A DNA stretch of 64,000 nt, taken from Opitutaceae bacterium. GTDB lineage: Bacteria; Verrucomicrobiota; Verrucomicrobiia; Opitutales; Opitutaceae. The notes under the pieces were generated by a model that was given only the letters and a program-made list of their open reading frames with translations, did no database searches and had not been told where the DNA came from. The stretch covers positions 100,145 through 164,144 of the forward strand of contig JAIXQE010000072.1 in assembly GCA_027485815.1 (NCBI GenBank), read 5' to 3'. Shown here piece by piece: positions 47,517 to 58,091 of the stretch; within the stretch, counting starts at the first letter, position 1; each line of letters begins with the position of its first letter. Made by a program: the position numbers and the translations under genes.

Positions 47517-48245
47517 ATGCCTTCCGCCGTCCTCACCACCGTGGCCGCCACCGGCTTCACGGTGGCCTTCTTCCATGCCGCCATCCCGACGCACTGGCTG
47601 CCGTTTGTCCTGGTGGCGCGGGAGCGCGGCTGGTCGCGCGGGCGCACCCTCGCGGTGGCCTCGCTGGCGGGGCTCGGACACGTCGCCCTGACCAGCCTGC
47701 TGGGGCTGGGGGTGGCTTGGTTCGGCTTCCAACTGGAGGAGCGGGTCGGCTCGTTCTCGTGGATCGCGGGTGGGATGCTCGGTGCCTTCGCGCTCTATTA
47801 CGGATGGCGGCAGCTGAGCGGCCGCGGCATCTGTCATCACTCCACCCCGGGCAGCGCCCACCACCCGAGCGAGCGCTGCGGGCACGAGGCCGAGGGCAGC
47901 CACTGGCAGGAGGAACTGCGCGCCAGCCCGCTGGTGTCCGCCCGTACCGGCGAGATGGCGGCGGTCGGGGGGCTCTTCGTGATGCTGACCCTTTCCCCGT
48001 GCGAGGCCTTCCTCGGCGTCTATCTCTCGGGCGTGCAGTTCGGCTGGCGCGGCTTCGTGGTGCTGAGCGTGATCTTGGCGGTCGCGACGCTCGGCGGGAT
48101 GACGCTCTTCACTTGGCTGGCGCTGCTGGGGTTCGACAAAGTGCGCCTCCGGAGCTTCGAGCGCTACGAGGCGGGGCTGCTCTCGCTGGTTTTCGGGCTC
48201 CTCGCGGTGGTGGTGCTCGCGCTGGATCACGGGCATGACCATTGA
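47517..48245 (+). CDS. His-rich multi-pass membrane protein, possible metal transporter
   Basis: 242 residues with about six membrane segments. The N-terminal motif FFHAAIPTHWLPFVLVARERGW recalls the HxxxxxH/D first-helix motifs of NiCoT/UreH/RcnA-type nickel-cobalt transporters. A central loop holds CHHSTPGSAHHPSERCGHEAE, rich in His and Cys, and the C terminus ends DHGHDH. Conserved-looking TLSPCEAFLGVYL and ATLGGMTLFTWLAL follow. A heavy-metal transport or tolerance role is inferred. The hydrolase gene starts 11 bp before this one ends, so expression is coupled. Confidence 0.75.
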   Translation: MPSAVLTTVAATGFTVAFFHAAIPTHWLPFVLVARERGWSRGRTLAVASLAGLGHVALTSLLGLGVAWFGFQLEERVGSFSWIAGGMLGAFALYYGWRQLSGRGICHHSTPGSAHHPSERCGHEAEGSHWQEELRASPLVSARTGEMAAVGGLFVMLTLSPCEAFLGVYLSGVQFGWRGFVVLSVILAVATLGGMTLFTWLALLGFDKVRLRSFERYEAGLLSLVFGLLAVVVLALDHGHDH

Positions 48246-50112
48246 GGGTCAGCGAGTCGATGGGGTGGGCGGCTCCGGGACCGGGAAGGTTCCCCGCCTG
48301 CTCTGGGGCTGCCTCGCCGTGGTGCTGCTCGCCTCGTGGGCCGGCTCGCGGGTGCAGTCCGCGGGCGGTGCGGTGCAGGTTCGTGGGCTCGTGCTCCCGG
48401 CGGGCAACGGCCAGTGGATCGCGGCGGACCTCTTCCGGCCCCGCACGGCCACGGCCGAACGGCCGGCGCCGCTGGTGGTGGTCGTCCCGGGTTTTCAGCG
48501 CTCGAAGGAGACGCAGGCCAACATCTCGCTCGAACTGGCGCGCCGCGGGGTGGTGGTGATCGCGCTGGACCCCTCCGCGCAGGGCGGATCGAGCGCCTCG
48601 TTGAGCACCCGCGCGGCGACGGAGGAGGGGTACGGGCTGTTCGCGGTGATCGACTACGCGGCCACCGGGGTGCTGAACTATGTCGACCGCAGTCGGATGG
48701 CCGCCACGGGGCATTCCGCCGGCGGCAACGCCGCCCTGCAGGCGGCCAGCCATTTCGGACGCGAAGCCGAGCGGACGGGCACGCCGAGCAAGCTGCACTC
48801 CGTCTTCATCTCCGGCTATGTCCTCACGCTCACGGAGCGCACCTTGCGCCCGGTTCGCTCGCACCTCGGGATCAGTTACGCGCTGTACGATGAGGGGGCC
48901 TACCGCAACGAACTGGGCCACGGGGACCTGCGCCGTGCACCCGAGGCGTTGCGCGCGGTGCGTTCGGGGCTCGGCGCGGCCGCCCGGGGCCTCGCCGAGA
49001 TTGAACCGGGCCGCTACTACGGCTCGGAGGCGGATCGCACCCTGCGGGTCGTGTACAACGAGCCGCTGCTGCATCCGTTCCAGCCGTACAGCGTCGAGGC
49101 GACCGCCAACCAGCTCGAGTTTTTCATCCGCACGCTGGGGCTGCAGGATGTCCCCGGCCCGCGGGACCAGGTCTGGTACTGGAAGGAGCTGTGCGGGCTG
49201 CTCGCGCTGGCAGCGGCCCTGACGGCGCTCGTGCCGCTCGCGCGCTGGCTGCTGGCCGCGGTGCCCGCCTTCGCCACGCTCGTCCGCCCGGTGCCGCCGG
49301 CCCCCCCGCCGCCGGCCGGCTCGGGCCGCGTTGTGCTCTGGGCCCTGCTCGTGAGCGGCGCGCTGATCGCGGGAGTCTCCTACATCCCGCTCGCGGAGCT
49401 GTCGCAGCGCCTCTTCCCGGAGGCCTCCGGCCGGACGCTGACGTGGTTCTTCCCGCAGCGGATGAACAACGCGCTGATGCTCTGGGCGTGCGTCAACGGG
49501 ATCGTCGGCTTCGCCCTCTTCCTCGTCGGACGGCGCCTGCGGCGGGAGCGCCCGGACGCGGAGCCAGCCGATCCCGTCTGGCGGGTTTCGGCCGCCGAGC
49601 TCGCGCGCACGGGCATCCTCGCGGTCGTCCTGTGGGGAGCATTCTTCCTGCTGCTGGCGGGAGTGCACGCGGTCTTCCACGTCGATTACCGCTTCCTGTA
49701 CTTCGGCGCGCGTCCCATCGGGCCGTCGATCGTGGCGCTGCTGCCGATGTACGCGCCGGCCTTCCTCGTGTTCTTCCTCGCCAATTCCCTGCGGGTGAAC
49801 GCGGCCCTGCGCTTCGCCGGCGAGCCGGAGTGGCGCAGCCTGCTCCGGGCGGGGCTGGCCAATTCCCTCGGCCTGCTGCTCATCCTCGGGGTCCAGTACG
49901 CCACCTTCGCCGCCACCGGCACGGTGCGGTGGACGGAGGGCTGGCTGTACGTGAACCTGCTCTTCGCGGTGGTGCCGATCATGTTCCTGCTGCCCTACTT
50001 CAACCGCTTCTTCTTCCGCCTCACCGGCCGGATCTACCTTGGCCCGCTCACGATGGTGCTGATTTTCATCACGGTGCTCTTGTCCAACACGGTGTGTTAC
50101 CTTCCGTTCTGA
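48235..50112 (+). CDS. Alpha/beta hydrolase fused to a multi-pass membrane domain
   Basis: 625 residues. One N-terminal membrane segment (about 20-37) is followed by an alpha/beta hydrolase domain (about 50-280): LVVVVPGFQRSKETQANIS, then the nucleophile elbow GHSAGGN. The expected acid and histidine are not obvious; H282 in LLHPFQPYS is one candidate. The C-terminal half (about 320-625) has about eight hydrophobic segments and no recognised family. It is probably an inner-membrane esterase or acyl-transfer enzyme. It overlaps the His-rich membrane protein by 11 bp and ends 7 bp before the LamG paralogue. Confidence 0.8.
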   Translation: MTIEGQRVDGVGGSGTGKVPRLLWGCLAVVLLASWAGSRVQSAGGAVQVRGLVLPAGNGQWIAADLFRPRTATAERPAPLVVVVPGFQRSKETQANISLELARRGVVVIALDPSAQGGSSASLSTRAATEEGYGLFAVIDYAATGVLNYVDRSRMAATGHSAGGNAALQAASHFGREAERTGTPSKLHSVFISGYVLTLTERTLRPVRSHLGISYALYDEGAYRNELGHGDLRRAPEALRAVRSGLGAAARGLAEIEPGRYYGSEADRTLRVVYNEPLLHPFQPYSVEATANQLEFFIRTLGLQDVPGPRDQVWYWKELCGLLALAAALTALVPLARWLLAAVPAFATLVRPVPPAPPPPAGSGRVVLWALLVSGALIAGVSYIPLAELSQRLFPEASGRTLTWFFPQRMNNALMLWACVNGIVGFALFLVGRRLRRERPDAEPADPVWRVSAAELARTGILAVVLWGAFFLLLAGVHAVFHVDYRFLYFGARPIGPSIVALLPMYAPAFLVFFLANSLRVNAALRFAGEPEWRSLLRAGLANSLGLLLILGVQYATFAATGTVRWTEGWLYVNLLFAVVPIMFLLPYFNRFFFRLTGRIYLGPLTMVLIFITVLLSNTVCYLPF

Positions 50113-50119
50113 TCCCGGT

Positions 50120-50992
50120 ATGAATCCCCGCCTGACCCCGCGCCTCCTCGCGTGCCTGCTTCCCGCCGTCACGGCCGTCGCTGCCCCCGCGCCGGCCTCG
50201 CTCCGGTCCGCCCTCGTCTTCCACGCGCCCTATGATGCTACGGCGGACGCTGCCTTCGCCCGTGGGGATCCGCGCGTATACACCGCGGCGGATCGGGCGA
50301 AGCGCGCCGGCGCCCCGGCGGGCCTGCCGGCCGGCGACGACGTCCGGATCGTGGCGGACGGGGGACGTTTCGGCGGCGCGCTGGAGTTTCGCCGCAAGAT
50401 CAAGTCCCAGGTCTTTTACCAGGGAGGGGAGAACCTCGGTTATCAGCCGAAGGACTGGCAGGGCAGCGTGTCGCTGTGGCTGCGGCTGGACCCGGATCGT
50501 GACCTCGAGCCGGGATACTGCGACCCGTTCCAGTTCGTCGGCCAGGCGTGGAACGAGGGCAACCTGTTCATCGAGTTCAGCAAGGACCACACCCCGCGGC
50601 ACTTCCGGTTCGCGATCATGGCGGTCACGCGGTTCTGGAATCCGCACAACCGCAAGTGGGAGGAAATGCCGGAGCCCGAGCGCCCGATGATCGCGGTGCA
50701 TCGGCCGCCCTTCACTCGGGAGCGCTGGACGCACGTGCTGGTGACGTTCGCGCGGATCAACTCGGGCGCCCCGGACGGCCGCGGCACCCTTTACCTCGAC
50801 GGCGTCCGGCAGGGGACGTTCACGGGTTGGAATCACACCTTCAACTGGGATGTCAGCCAGTCCGCGCTGACCGTCGGCCTCGCCTACACCGGGCTCATCG
50901 ACGACCTGGCCGTGTTCAACCGCGAGCTCGACGACGCGGAGGCGCGGGCGGTCTTCGCGCTGCCCGGCGGGATCGCATCGCTGCCGCGCTGA
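50120..50992 (+). CDS. Secreted LamG-like (concanavalin A-fold) protein, paralogue 2
   Basis: 290 residues with a signal peptide (MNPRLTPRLLACLLPAVTAVAA). The LamG-like domain closely parallels the gene at 8911-9756: WQGSVSLWLRLDPDRDLEPG, YCDPFQFVG, ERWTHVLVTFARINSG, GTLYLDGVRQG and GLIDDLAVFNRELDDAEA. It follows the hydrolase gene by 7 bp. A carbohydrate-binding or surface role is likely but unproven. Confidence 0.85.
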   Translation: MNPRLTPRLLACLLPAVTAVAAPAPASLRSALVFHAPYDATADAAFARGDPRVYTAADRAKRAGAPAGLPAGDDVRIVADGGRFGGALEFRRKIKSQVFYQGGENLGYQPKDWQGSVSLWLRLDPDRDLEPGYCDPFQFVGQAWNEGNLFIEFSKDHTPRHFRFAIMAVTRFWNPHNRKWEEMPEPERPMIAVHRPPFTRERWTHVLVTFARINSGAPDGRGTLYLDGVRQGTFTGWNHTFNWDVSQSALTVGLAYTGLIDDLAVFNRELDDAEARAVFALPGGIASLPR

Positions 50993-51005
50993 TGGGGTCC
51001 GGCCC

Positions 51006-51962
51006 TCAGCGTCCGGCCCCGGTCACGCTGGTCCGCACCGCGTAGAGGGATTTCCGGGCGGTGATGTAGAGCGTCCGGCCATCGGGTCCGCCGAAGCACA
51101 GGTTCGCCGCGGACTCGGGCAGGAGGATGCGGCCGACGAGCCGCCCGTCGGGATGGAAGACCTGCACGCCGTCGCCGGAACTCGACCATACGCGGCCCTC
51201 GCGGTCGACCCGGATGCCGTCGGGCCCGCCCTGGTCGAGCCGGCAGAACACCCGGCCGGCGTCGAGACGGCCGTCCGCGCCCACGGCAAAAACCCGAATG
51301 TGGCGCGGCGTGCCCGAGTCGGCGATGTACAACAGCTTCTCGTCCGGGGAGAACGCGAGGCCGTTGGGCTGCACGAAGTCCCGCACCACCGCGGTGGTCG
51401 CGCCCGTCGCCGGATCGTGGCGGTAGACGAAGTTGCCGGGCTGTTCCTTGCCCTCCCGCTGCTTGGTGGCGGGATTCGTCTTCAGGCCGTACTCGGGATC
51501 GGTGAACCACAGGGTGCCATCCGCCTTGACCACGATGTCGTTGGGGGAATTCAGGCGGCGGCCATCGAAACGGTCGACGACGGTGACCAGCGTGCCGTCC
51601 GCCTCGCGGCGGGCGACGCGGCGCCCGGAATGCTCGCAGGTCAGCAGGCGCCCCTGGAGATCCAGGGTGTTGCCGTTGGCGTTCCGGCTGGGTTCGCGGA
51701 ACCCGGCGATCCCGCCCGCGGGAGACCAGCGGAGGAGTTGGTCCTTCGGGATGTCGCTGAACACCAGCACGCCCTCGCGGGGAAGCCAGACGGGCCCCTC
51801 GGTGAACCCGAGCCCGGTGGCGAGGCGCTCGACCTTGGCGTCGGCCGGCAGGCAGCGGGCAAATTCCGCGGCGTCGACCGGGGCGAGATCGGCCGCTTCG
51901 AGGGAGGCTGGGAGTAGGGCGATCAGGGTGAGCAGGAGACGGAGGCGGGCGGGGGTTTTCAT
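51006..51962 (-). CDS. Secreted SMP-30/gluconolactonase family protein
   Basis: 318 residues with a signal peptide (MKTPARLRLLLTLIALLPASLEA). A six-bladed propeller of the SMP-30/LRE type follows: the metal-binding glutamate in GFTEGPVWLPREG, RLNSPNDIVVKADGTLWFTDP, FVQPNGLAFSPDEKLLYIADSG and GPDGIRVDREGRVW. Family members hydrolyse sugar lactones. A link to the sugar-acid operon at 24.8-28.4 kb is possible but distant. It converges with the LamG gene. Confidence 0.9.
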   Translation of the reverse strand: MKTPARLRLLLTLIALLPASLEAADLAPVDAAEFARCLPADAKVERLATGLGFTEGPVWLPREGVLVFSDIPKDQLLRWSPAGGIAGFREPSRNANGNTLDLQGRLLTCEHSGRRVARREADGTLVTVVDRFDGRRLNSPNDIVVKADGTLWFTDPEYGLKTNPATKQREGKEQPGNFVYRHDPATGATTAVVRDFVQPNGLAFSPDEKLLYIADSGTPRHIRVFAVGADGRLDAGRVFCRLDQGGPDGIRVDREGRVWSSSGDGVQVFHPDGRLVGRILLPESAANLCFGGPDGRTLYITARKSLYAVRTSVTGAGR

Positions 51963-52064
51963 CGGGGCGAAGAAAAAAGGGGATTTTTTGGCGAAGATTG
52001 AACGCGCTCGGGGGCAGGGCGTCTTTCCCCGTGGTAGTTCAATGGTTTGCTTGGTGTTAGGTGC

Positions 52065-52100
52065 GAGGGCCGCCTAGGGGTAGGCGGCCCTCATCCTTTT
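52065..52100 (+). terminator. Strong hairpin with short T-tract on the + strand
   Basis: A perfect 12-bp stem (GAGGGCCGCCTA at 52065-52076 and TAGGCGGCCCTC at 52081-52092) with a GGGG loop is followed by ATCCTTTT. The only protein genes on either side (SMP-30 and purL) are on the minus strand, and the T-tract lies on the plus strand, so it may end an unrecognised small plus-strand transcript, or simply shield the end of purL. Confidence 0.6.
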
Positions 52101-52104
52101 CGGG

Positions 52105-55100
52105 TCAGCCGACCCACTGTCGGCCGTTGCGGAAGAGCCGCATCCAGGGGCTGTCCTCCCCCCATCCGCGGGGGGCCCAGCTCAGGCAGGCGGAGCGGAA
52201 GACGCGCTCCGGGTGCGGCATCAGGATGGTCGCCCGGCCGTCGCGGCTGGTCAGCGCGGTCATTCCGGCGGGCGAGCCGTTCGGGTTCAGCGGGTAGCGC
52301 TGCGTCACGCGATGGTGGTTGTCCACGAAGCGCGCCGCGACCAGGCCCGAGGCGCTGAAGGCGTCCGCGGCGGCGGCGTCCGCAAATTCCGCCCGGCCCT
52401 CCCCGTGCGCCACGGCCACCGGCAGGACCGCGCCCTCCATCCCCCGGAACAGGAGGCTCGGGCTGGATTCGATGCGCACCGAGACGTAACGCGCCTCGTA
52501 GCGTTCACTCTCGTTCTGGACGAAGCGCGGCCAGTCGGCGGCCCCCGGGATGATCTCGCGCAGGTTGCTCATCATCTGGCATCCGTTGCATACCCCGAGG
52601 GAAAACGTGTCGGGCCGGGCGAAGAAGGCGGCGAACTCCGCGCGCGCCCGCTCGTTGAACAGGATGCTCTTGGCCCAGCCCTCGCCGGCGCCCAGGACGT
52701 CCCCGTAACTGAAGCCCCCGCAGGCCGCCAGGCCGCGGAAGTCCCGCAGGCTCACCCGGCCCGTCAGGATGTCCGACATATGCACGTCCACCGGCGCGAA
52801 ACCCGCCCGGTGGAACGCGGCGGCCATCTCGACCTCCCCGTTGACCCCCTGCTCGCGCAGGATCGCGAGCGGCGGCCGACCATCCAGGTCACGGCCGATC
52901 GAGACGGTGAACGGCACCACGGGGCGCAGGCCGGGATCCTCCCGGTCGAGGCGCAGGCCGTGTTCGGATTCGGCGCAGGCCGGGTTGTCGCGGAGGGCGG
53001 CGATGCGGCGGGTGACGTCGGACCACAGGTCGCGCAGGACAAACAGATCCTCGGACCAGAGCTCGGCCCCATCCTGCCGGACCGACACCCGTTGCTCCTC
53101 GGTCGTCCGCCCGAGCGGGCGGATGCAGTCCGCCAGTCCTTGCCCGGCCAGGATCGCGTGGACCCGTTCCCGGTCGGAGGTCCGGATCTGGACCACGGCC
53201 CCCAATTCCTCCGCGAACAGGGCCGCGATTGGATCCCGGTCCTTGCCGGGCAGCTCGATCCGCACCCCGCGGCGGCCGGCGAAGGCCATCTCGACCATCG
53301 TGACCAGCAGGCCGCCGTCCGAACGATCGTGGTAGGCCAGCAGCAGGCCCTCGCGGGCGAGCTGCTGGATGGCGTCCCAGAAGCCGCGGAGATCCGCGGG
53401 TCGGTCGACGTCCGGCGGGGCCTCCCCGGTTTGCTGAAAGACTTGGGCGAGGATCGAGCCGCCCAGCCGGTCCCGGCCGCGGCCGAGGTCGATCAGCAGG
53501 AGCTCCGTGTCCTCCTCGGCCTGCAGCTGGGGCGTGAGGGTCAACCGGATGTCCGTGACCGGCGCGAAGGCCGAGACGATGAGGGAGACCGGCGAGGTCA
53601 CGCGGCGGTCGGTCCCGCCTTCCGGCCAGACCGTCGACATGCTCATCGAGTCTTTGCCCACCGGGATGGTGACCCCGAGGGCGGGGCAGAGCTCCATGCC
53701 GACGGCGTGGACGGCAGCGTAGAGGTCGGCGGCCTCGCCGGGCACGGCCGGAGCCGCCATCCAGTTGGCGCTCAGGTTGACCCGCCCGAGCTCGCCCACC
53801 TGCGCGGCCGCGAGGTTCGTCAGCGCTTCCCCCACCGCGAGGCGGGCGGAGGCGGCCGCGTCATTGACCGCCGCGGGGGTGCGTTCCCCCATCGCCATCG
53901 CCTCGCCGGTGTACCCGTCGTAGCCGGCGGCGGTGACCGCGCAGTCGGCGACCGGAACCTGCCAGGGCCCGACCATCTGGTCGCGCGCGACCAGGCCGCC
54001 GAGCGTGCGGTCGCCGATCGCGATGAGGAAGGTCTTGTCGGCCACGGCGGGGTGGAGCAGCACGCGGCGCACGGCCTCGGCGAGCGGGGCGTCGATCCGG
54101 AGCGGGGCGAGCTGTCGCCGGCGGGAGGTTTCCCGGCGGTGCATCCGGGGCGGCTTCCCCAGCAGTACGTCCAGGGGCAGGTCGATCGGCCGATTGCCGA
54201 AGTGCTCGTCCGTGACCACCAGGCGGCGTTCGGCGGTGGCCTCACCGACGACGGCGTACGGCGCGCGTTCGCGTTCACAGATTCGGGCGAACTCGGGCAT
54301 CCGGGCCGCGGGGATCGCGAGCACGTAGCGTTCCTGCGATTCGTTGCACCAGAGCTCGAGGGGGGACATCCCCGGTTCATCGTTGGGCAGGCGGCGCAGC
54401 TCGAAGCGGCCGCCGCGGCCGCCGTCGTTGACGAGCTCGGGCAGGGCGTTGGAGACCCCGCCGGCGCCGACGTCATGGATGAAGGCGATCGGGTTCTCGT
54501 CCCCGAGGGCCCAGCAGCGGTCGATCACCTCTTGGCACCGGCGCTGCATCTCGGCGTTGTCGCGCTGGACGCTGGCGAAATCGAGGTCCTCGCTGCCATG
54601 CCCGCTCGCGACGGAGCTGGCCGCGCCGCCTCCGAGTCCGATGAGCATCGCGGGACCCCCGAGGACGATGAGGTGGTCGCCGGGCTCGATCGCGCCCTTG
54701 CGGACGTGGTCGGGACGGATGTTGCCGACGCCGCCCGCGAGCATGATCGGCTTGTGGTAGCCGCGGAGTTCGGGCCCGCCGGGACCGGGCACCTCGGCCT
54801 CGTAGGCGCGGAAGTAGCCGCAGAGGGCGGGGCGGCCGAACTCGTTGTTGAAGGCGGCACCCCCGAGGGGGCCGTCGAGCATGATTTCCAGGGGGGGCGC
54901 GAGGCGCGCCGGGCGGCCATGGTCCGTTTCCCACGGGCGCACCGCGCCCGGGAGACGCAGGTGGGAGACCGTGAAGCCCACGAGCCCCGCCTTGGGTTTG
55001 GCCCCGCGGCCGGTCGCACCCTCGTCGCGGATCTCCCCGCCGGAACCCGTGGCGGCCCCGGGGAAGGGGGAGATGGCGGTCGGGTGGTTGTGCGTCTCGA

Positions 55101-55977
55101 CCTTGCAGAGAAGATGGATCGCCTCGTCGCGCTCGATGTACCGCCCCGTGCGCGGATCCGCGAAGAAGCGGCGGCCGGGGTGTCCCGCGAGCACCGCGGC
55201 GTTGTCCTTGTAGGCCGAAAGGATCCCTGCGCTGTGCCGCTCGTGGGTGTGGCGGATCATCTGGAACAGCGAGCGGTCGCGGGCCTCGCCGTCGATCTCC
55301 CAGGTGGCGTTGAAGATCTTGTGCCGGCAGTGCTCGGAATTGGCCTGCGCGAACATCATGAGCTCGACGTCGTGCGGGTCGCGCCCGAGGTCCGCGAAGG
55401 AGCGGGCCAGGTAGTCGATCTCGTCCTCCGCCAGGGCGAGGCCGAGCGTCCGGTTGGCCTCGACGAGGGCTTCGCGGCCGCGCGCGCGCAGCGGGATGGA
55501 GGCGAGGGCGCGGGGCTCCTCCCGCCGGAAGAGGCTGGCGCAGGCCTCGACGTCGGGGAAGACGGCCTGCGTCATCCGGTCGTGCAGCCGGGCGCGGATC
55601 CGGGCGGCCACCTCCGCCGCGGGCGGGTTGTCCAGCTCCAGCGTGTATTCGATGATCCGCTCGAGCCGCCGCACGGCGGTGAGGCCGCAATTGCGGGCGA
55701 TATCCGTCGCCTTGGAGGACCAGGGGGACAGGGTGCCCGGGCGCGGACCCACTACGAGGGTCCAGCCCGCCAAACGGTCGGCCGCGCGGCGGGGACCGTA
55801 GGTCAGGAGCCGCCCCGTGAGCTCGAGGCCGCGGTCGTCGAGGGGGGCGCTGAGGTCCGCGAGATGCACGAATTCCGCGGCGAGCCCGCGGACCGGGGCG
55901 CCCGCCGCCACCAGGTCCTGGCGCAGCTTCTGCAAGCGGAACGGGGAGAGGGCGGGGGAGCCGCGGAGGATCAGCAT
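52105..55977 (-). CDS. purL: Phosphoribosylformylglycinamidine synthase, single-chain
   Basis: 1290 residues, the long proteobacterial-type PurL that fuses synthetase and glutaminase. The start at 55977 gives [18 protein letters not shown]. The ATP-grasp-like synthase halves show [17 protein letters not shown] and [13 protein letters not shown]. The C-terminal class I glutaminase has [19 protein letters not shown] and the nucleophile cysteine in [11 protein letters not shown]. It makes formylglycinamidine ribonucleotide in purine synthesis. It is divergent from purF with 202 bp between. Confidence 0.97.
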   Translation of the reverse strand: MLILRGSPALSPFRLQKLRQDLVAAGAPVRGLAAEFVHLADLSAPLDDRGLELTGRLLTYGPRRAADRLAGWTLVVGPRPGTLSPWSSKATDIARNCGLTAVRRLERIIEYTLELDNPPAAEVAARIRARLHDRMTQAVFPDVEACASLFRREEPRALASIPLRARGREALVEANRTLGLALAEDEIDYLARSFADLGRDPHDVELMMFAQANSEHCRHKIFNATWEIDGEARDRSLFQMIRHTHERHSAGILSAYKDNAAVLAGHPGRRFFADPRTGRYIERDEAIHLLCKVETHNHPTAISPFPGAATGSGGEIRDEGATGRGAKPKAGLVGFTVSHLRLPGAVRPWETDHGRPARLAPPLEIMLDGPLGGAAFNNEFGRPALCGYFRAYEAEVPGPGGPELRGYHKPIMLAGGVGNIRPDHVRKGAIEPGDHLIVLGGPAMLIGLGGGAASSVASGHGSEDLDFASVQRDNAEMQRRCQEVIDRCWALGDENPIAFIHDVGAGGVSNALPELVNDGGRGGRFELRRLPNDEPGMSPLELWCNESQERYVLAIPAARMPEFARICERERAPYAVVGEATAERRLVVTDEHFGNRPIDLPLDVLLGKPPRMHRRETSRRRQLAPLRIDAPLAEAVRRVLLHPAVADKTFLIAIGDRTLGGLVARDQMVGPWQVPVADCAVTAAGYDGYTGEAMAMGERTPAAVNDAAASARLAVGEALTNLAAAQVGELGRVNLSANWMAAPAVPGEAADLYAAVHAVGMELCPALGVTIPVGKDSMSMSTVWPEGGTDRRVTSPVSLIVSAFAPVTDIRLTLTPQLQAEEDTELLLIDLGRGRDRLGGSILAQVFQQTGEAPPDVDRPADLRGFWDAIQQLAREGLLLAYHDRSDGGLLVTMVEMAFAGRRGVRIELPGKDRDPIAALFAEELGAVVQIRTSDRERVHAILAGQGLADCIRPLGRTTEEQRVSVRQDGAELWSEDLFVLRDLWSDVTRRIAALRDNPACAESEHGLRLDREDPGLRPVVPFTVSIGRDLDGRPPLAILREQGVNGEVEMAAAFHRAGFAPVDVHMSDILTGRVSLRDFRGLAACGGFSYGDVLGAGEGWAKSILFNERARAEFAAFFARPDTFSLGVCNGCQMMSNLREIIPGAADWPRFVQNESERYEARYVSVRIESSPSLLFRGMEGAVLPVAVAHGEGRAEFADAAAADAFSASGLVAARFVDNHHRVTQRYPLNPNGSPAGMTALTSRDGRATILMPHPERVFRSACLSWAPRGWGEDSPWMRLFRNGRQWVG

Positions 55978-56179
55978 GGACGTTGTCGGGTGACGCTTTC
56001 GGATCGTCCGGGCACGGTCAAGGCGCCCCCGGCGCGAATTTTTTTCGGCCGCCGAGAAAGCCGTTGACCAATCCCCCGGCGTGCCCGAGATCAGCCGCCG
56101 TTGATGATGCCCGCCGAGCGAATCCCGTCCCCCGGCCGCGCCCCGCGCGGCTCCCGCCGAGGTCCGTCCGGGCCCGCTT
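55978..56179. promoter_or_regulatory. Divergent control region between purL and purF
   Basis: The 202-bp gap holds TTGACC on the plus strand at 56064-56069 (toward purF) and its complement GGTCAA at 56016-56021, giving TTGACC toward purL. An AT-rich tract (AATTTTTTT) lies between them. -10 boxes are weak. Placement back to back suggests shared purine control; no known operator was recognised. Confidence 0.35.
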
Positions 56180-58090
56180 ATGTCTGACCGCATCAGCCAC
56201 GAGTGCGGCATCGCGCTGGTCCGGCTGCTGAAGCCGCTTTCCTACTATCAGGAGAAGTACGGCACGCCGCTCTGGGGCTTCACCAAGTTGTTTCTCCTGA
56301 TGGAGAAGCAGCACAATCGGGGCCAGGACGGAGCCGGCGTGGCCTGCGTGAAGCTGGAGATGCCGGCGGGCGTCCCGTTCATGTTCCGGGAGCGGAACAT
56401 CAAGGCCAACCCGCTGGACCGGATCTTCCGGACGCTGCTCGCCCAGTATCAAGGGAAGGTGGCCTCGGGTGACATCCACCCCGAGTTCGCAGACACGGTG
56501 AAGCGGAACTTCGACTTCGGCGGGGAGCTGCTGCTCGGTCACCTGCGCTACGGCACCTCGGGCGGCTACAGCCTTTCCTCCTGCCACCCGTACTTCCGGC
56601 GCAGCCCCTGGCCGACGCGCAATCTCGCCCTCTGCGGCAACTTCAACCTCACCAACACCGAGGAGCTGAACCAGTCGTTGATCGAGATGGGACAGCACCC
56701 GATCTTCGCGACGGACACCCAGGCCATCCTCGAGAAGATCGGCTTCTTCCTCGATGAGGAGCACGAGGACAACTACCGCTTCCTGCGCACGCGCGATCTG
56801 AGCGGCGAACAGCTCTCGCGCCGCATCAGCGAGGATCTCGACCTGACCCGGGTGCTGACCCGGGCGTCCCAGAAATGGGACGGCGGCTACGTGCTCTGCG
56901 GACTGGTCGGCAACGGCGACGCCTTCGTGGCGCGGGACCCGGCCGGCATCCGGCCCTGCTTCTGCTTTCAGAACGACGAGGTCGTCGCCTTCGCCTCCGA
57001 GCGCGCGCCGCTGATGACGGTGTTCGACCTTGCCGCCGAAGAGGTGCGCGAGGTGGCGCCGGGCCACGTCTGCGTGATCAAGCGGTCCGGTCGGGTCACC
57101 GAGGCGGCCTTCACGGCGCCCCTGCCGCGCGCCTCCTGCTCCTTTGAGCGGATCTACTTCTCCCGCGGCAACGACGTCGACATCTACCGCGAGCGCCAGG
57201 AGCTCGGGGCCCAGCTGGCGCCCCGCGTGGTGGAGCGAATCGGGGGCGACTGGGAGAACACGGTCTTCAGCTTCGTGCCCAACACGGCGGAGACCGCGTT
57301 TTACGGGCTGATGACGGCGCTGCGGGCGCAGCGGCGCGACGAGGTGAAGGCGGCCATCCTCGAGGCGGCGCGCGCCGGCCGCCTCGATGAGGCGACGCTC
57401 GACGACCTGATCCTGCGCAACTGGCCGCGGGGCGAGAAGGTCGTCAGCAAGGACATCAAGCTGCGGACGTTCATCGGCCAGGAGACGATGCGCAACCACC
57501 TCGCGAGCCACGTCTACGACATCACCTACGGCTCGATCCGCGCCGGCCGCGACACCCTGGTGGTGGTGGACGACTCGATCGTCCGCGGCACCACGCTGCG
57601 GCGCTCGATCCTGCGGATCCTCGCCCGCCTGGGCCCGCGGCGCATCATCATTGCGTCCACCGCGCCCCAGATCCGTTACCCCGACTGCTACGGCATCGAC
57701 ATGTCGGAGCTGGGGAAATTCATCGCCTTCGAGGCGGCCGTCGCGCTGCTCCGGGAGCGGGGCCAGGCGTCGGTCCTCGACGAGATCTACGAGCTTTGCC
57801 GCCGCGAGGTTCGCGAGGGCGGCTGCCGCAATCACGTGCGCCTGGTCTACGAGCCGTTCACCGCGGAGGACATCTCGCGCAAGATCGTCGAACTGGTCCG
57901 GCCCAAGCAGCTCGATTGGTCGGGCGAGGTGGAGCTGATCTTCCAGTCGGTGGAGAGCCTGCACGCGGCCGTGCCCCACCACACGGGCGACTGGTATTTC
58001 ACCGGCCGTTACCCGACGCCGGGCGGCTACCGGGTGGTCAACCAGGCCTTCGTGAACTATTTCGAGAAGAGCGGCGGCAGGAGCTACTGA
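56180..58090 (+). CDS. purF: Amidophosphoribosyltransferase, Bacteroidetes-like form
   Basis: 636 residues, longer than the 500-residue enterobacterial enzyme. The N-terminal nucleophile glutaminase has its cysteine at position 9 ([10 protein letters not shown]), preceded by MSDRISHE, so maturation needs removal of an 8-residue leader, as with propeptide-bearing PurF enzymes. [17 protein letters not shown] and [12 protein letters not shown] are glutaminase motifs. The PRPP-binding loop is [12 protein letters not shown]. It catalyses the first step of purine synthesis. purM starts 1 bp after its stop. Confidence 0.95.
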   Translation: MSDRISHECGIALVRLLKPLSYYQEKYGTPLWGFTKLFLLMEKQHNRGQDGAGVACVKLEMPAGVPFMFRERNIKANPLDRIFRTLLAQYQGKVASGDIHPEFADTVKRNFDFGGELLLGHLRYGTSGGYSLSSCHPYFRRSPWPTRNLALCGNFNLTNTEELNQSLIEMGQHPIFATDTQAILEKIGFFLDEEHEDNYRFLRTRDLSGEQLSRRISEDLDLTRVLTRASQKWDGGYVLCGLVGNGDAFVARDPAGIRPCFCFQNDEVVAFASERAPLMTVFDLAAEEVREVAPGHVCVIKRSGRVTEAAFTAPLPRASCSFERIYFSRGNDVDIYRERQELGAQLAPRVVERIGGDWENTVFSFVPNTAETAFYGLMTALRAQRRDEVKAAILEAARAGRLDEATLDDLILRNWPRGEKVVSKDIKLRTFIGQETMRNHLASHVYDITYGSIRAGRDTLVVVDDSIVRGTTLRRSILRILARLGPRRIIIASTAPQIRYPDCYGIDMSELGKFIAFEAAVALLRERGQASVLDEIYELCRREVREGGCRNHVRLVYEPFTAEDISRKIVELVRPKQLDWSGEVELIFQSVESLHAAVPHHTGDWYFTGRYPTPGGYRVVNQAFVNYFEKSGGRSY

Positions 58091-58091
58091 G

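Noticed and set aside
52031..52100. tRNA gene
   Set aside because: Only a D-arm-like phrase is present; no anticodon arm, T-loop or acceptor stem can be folded.
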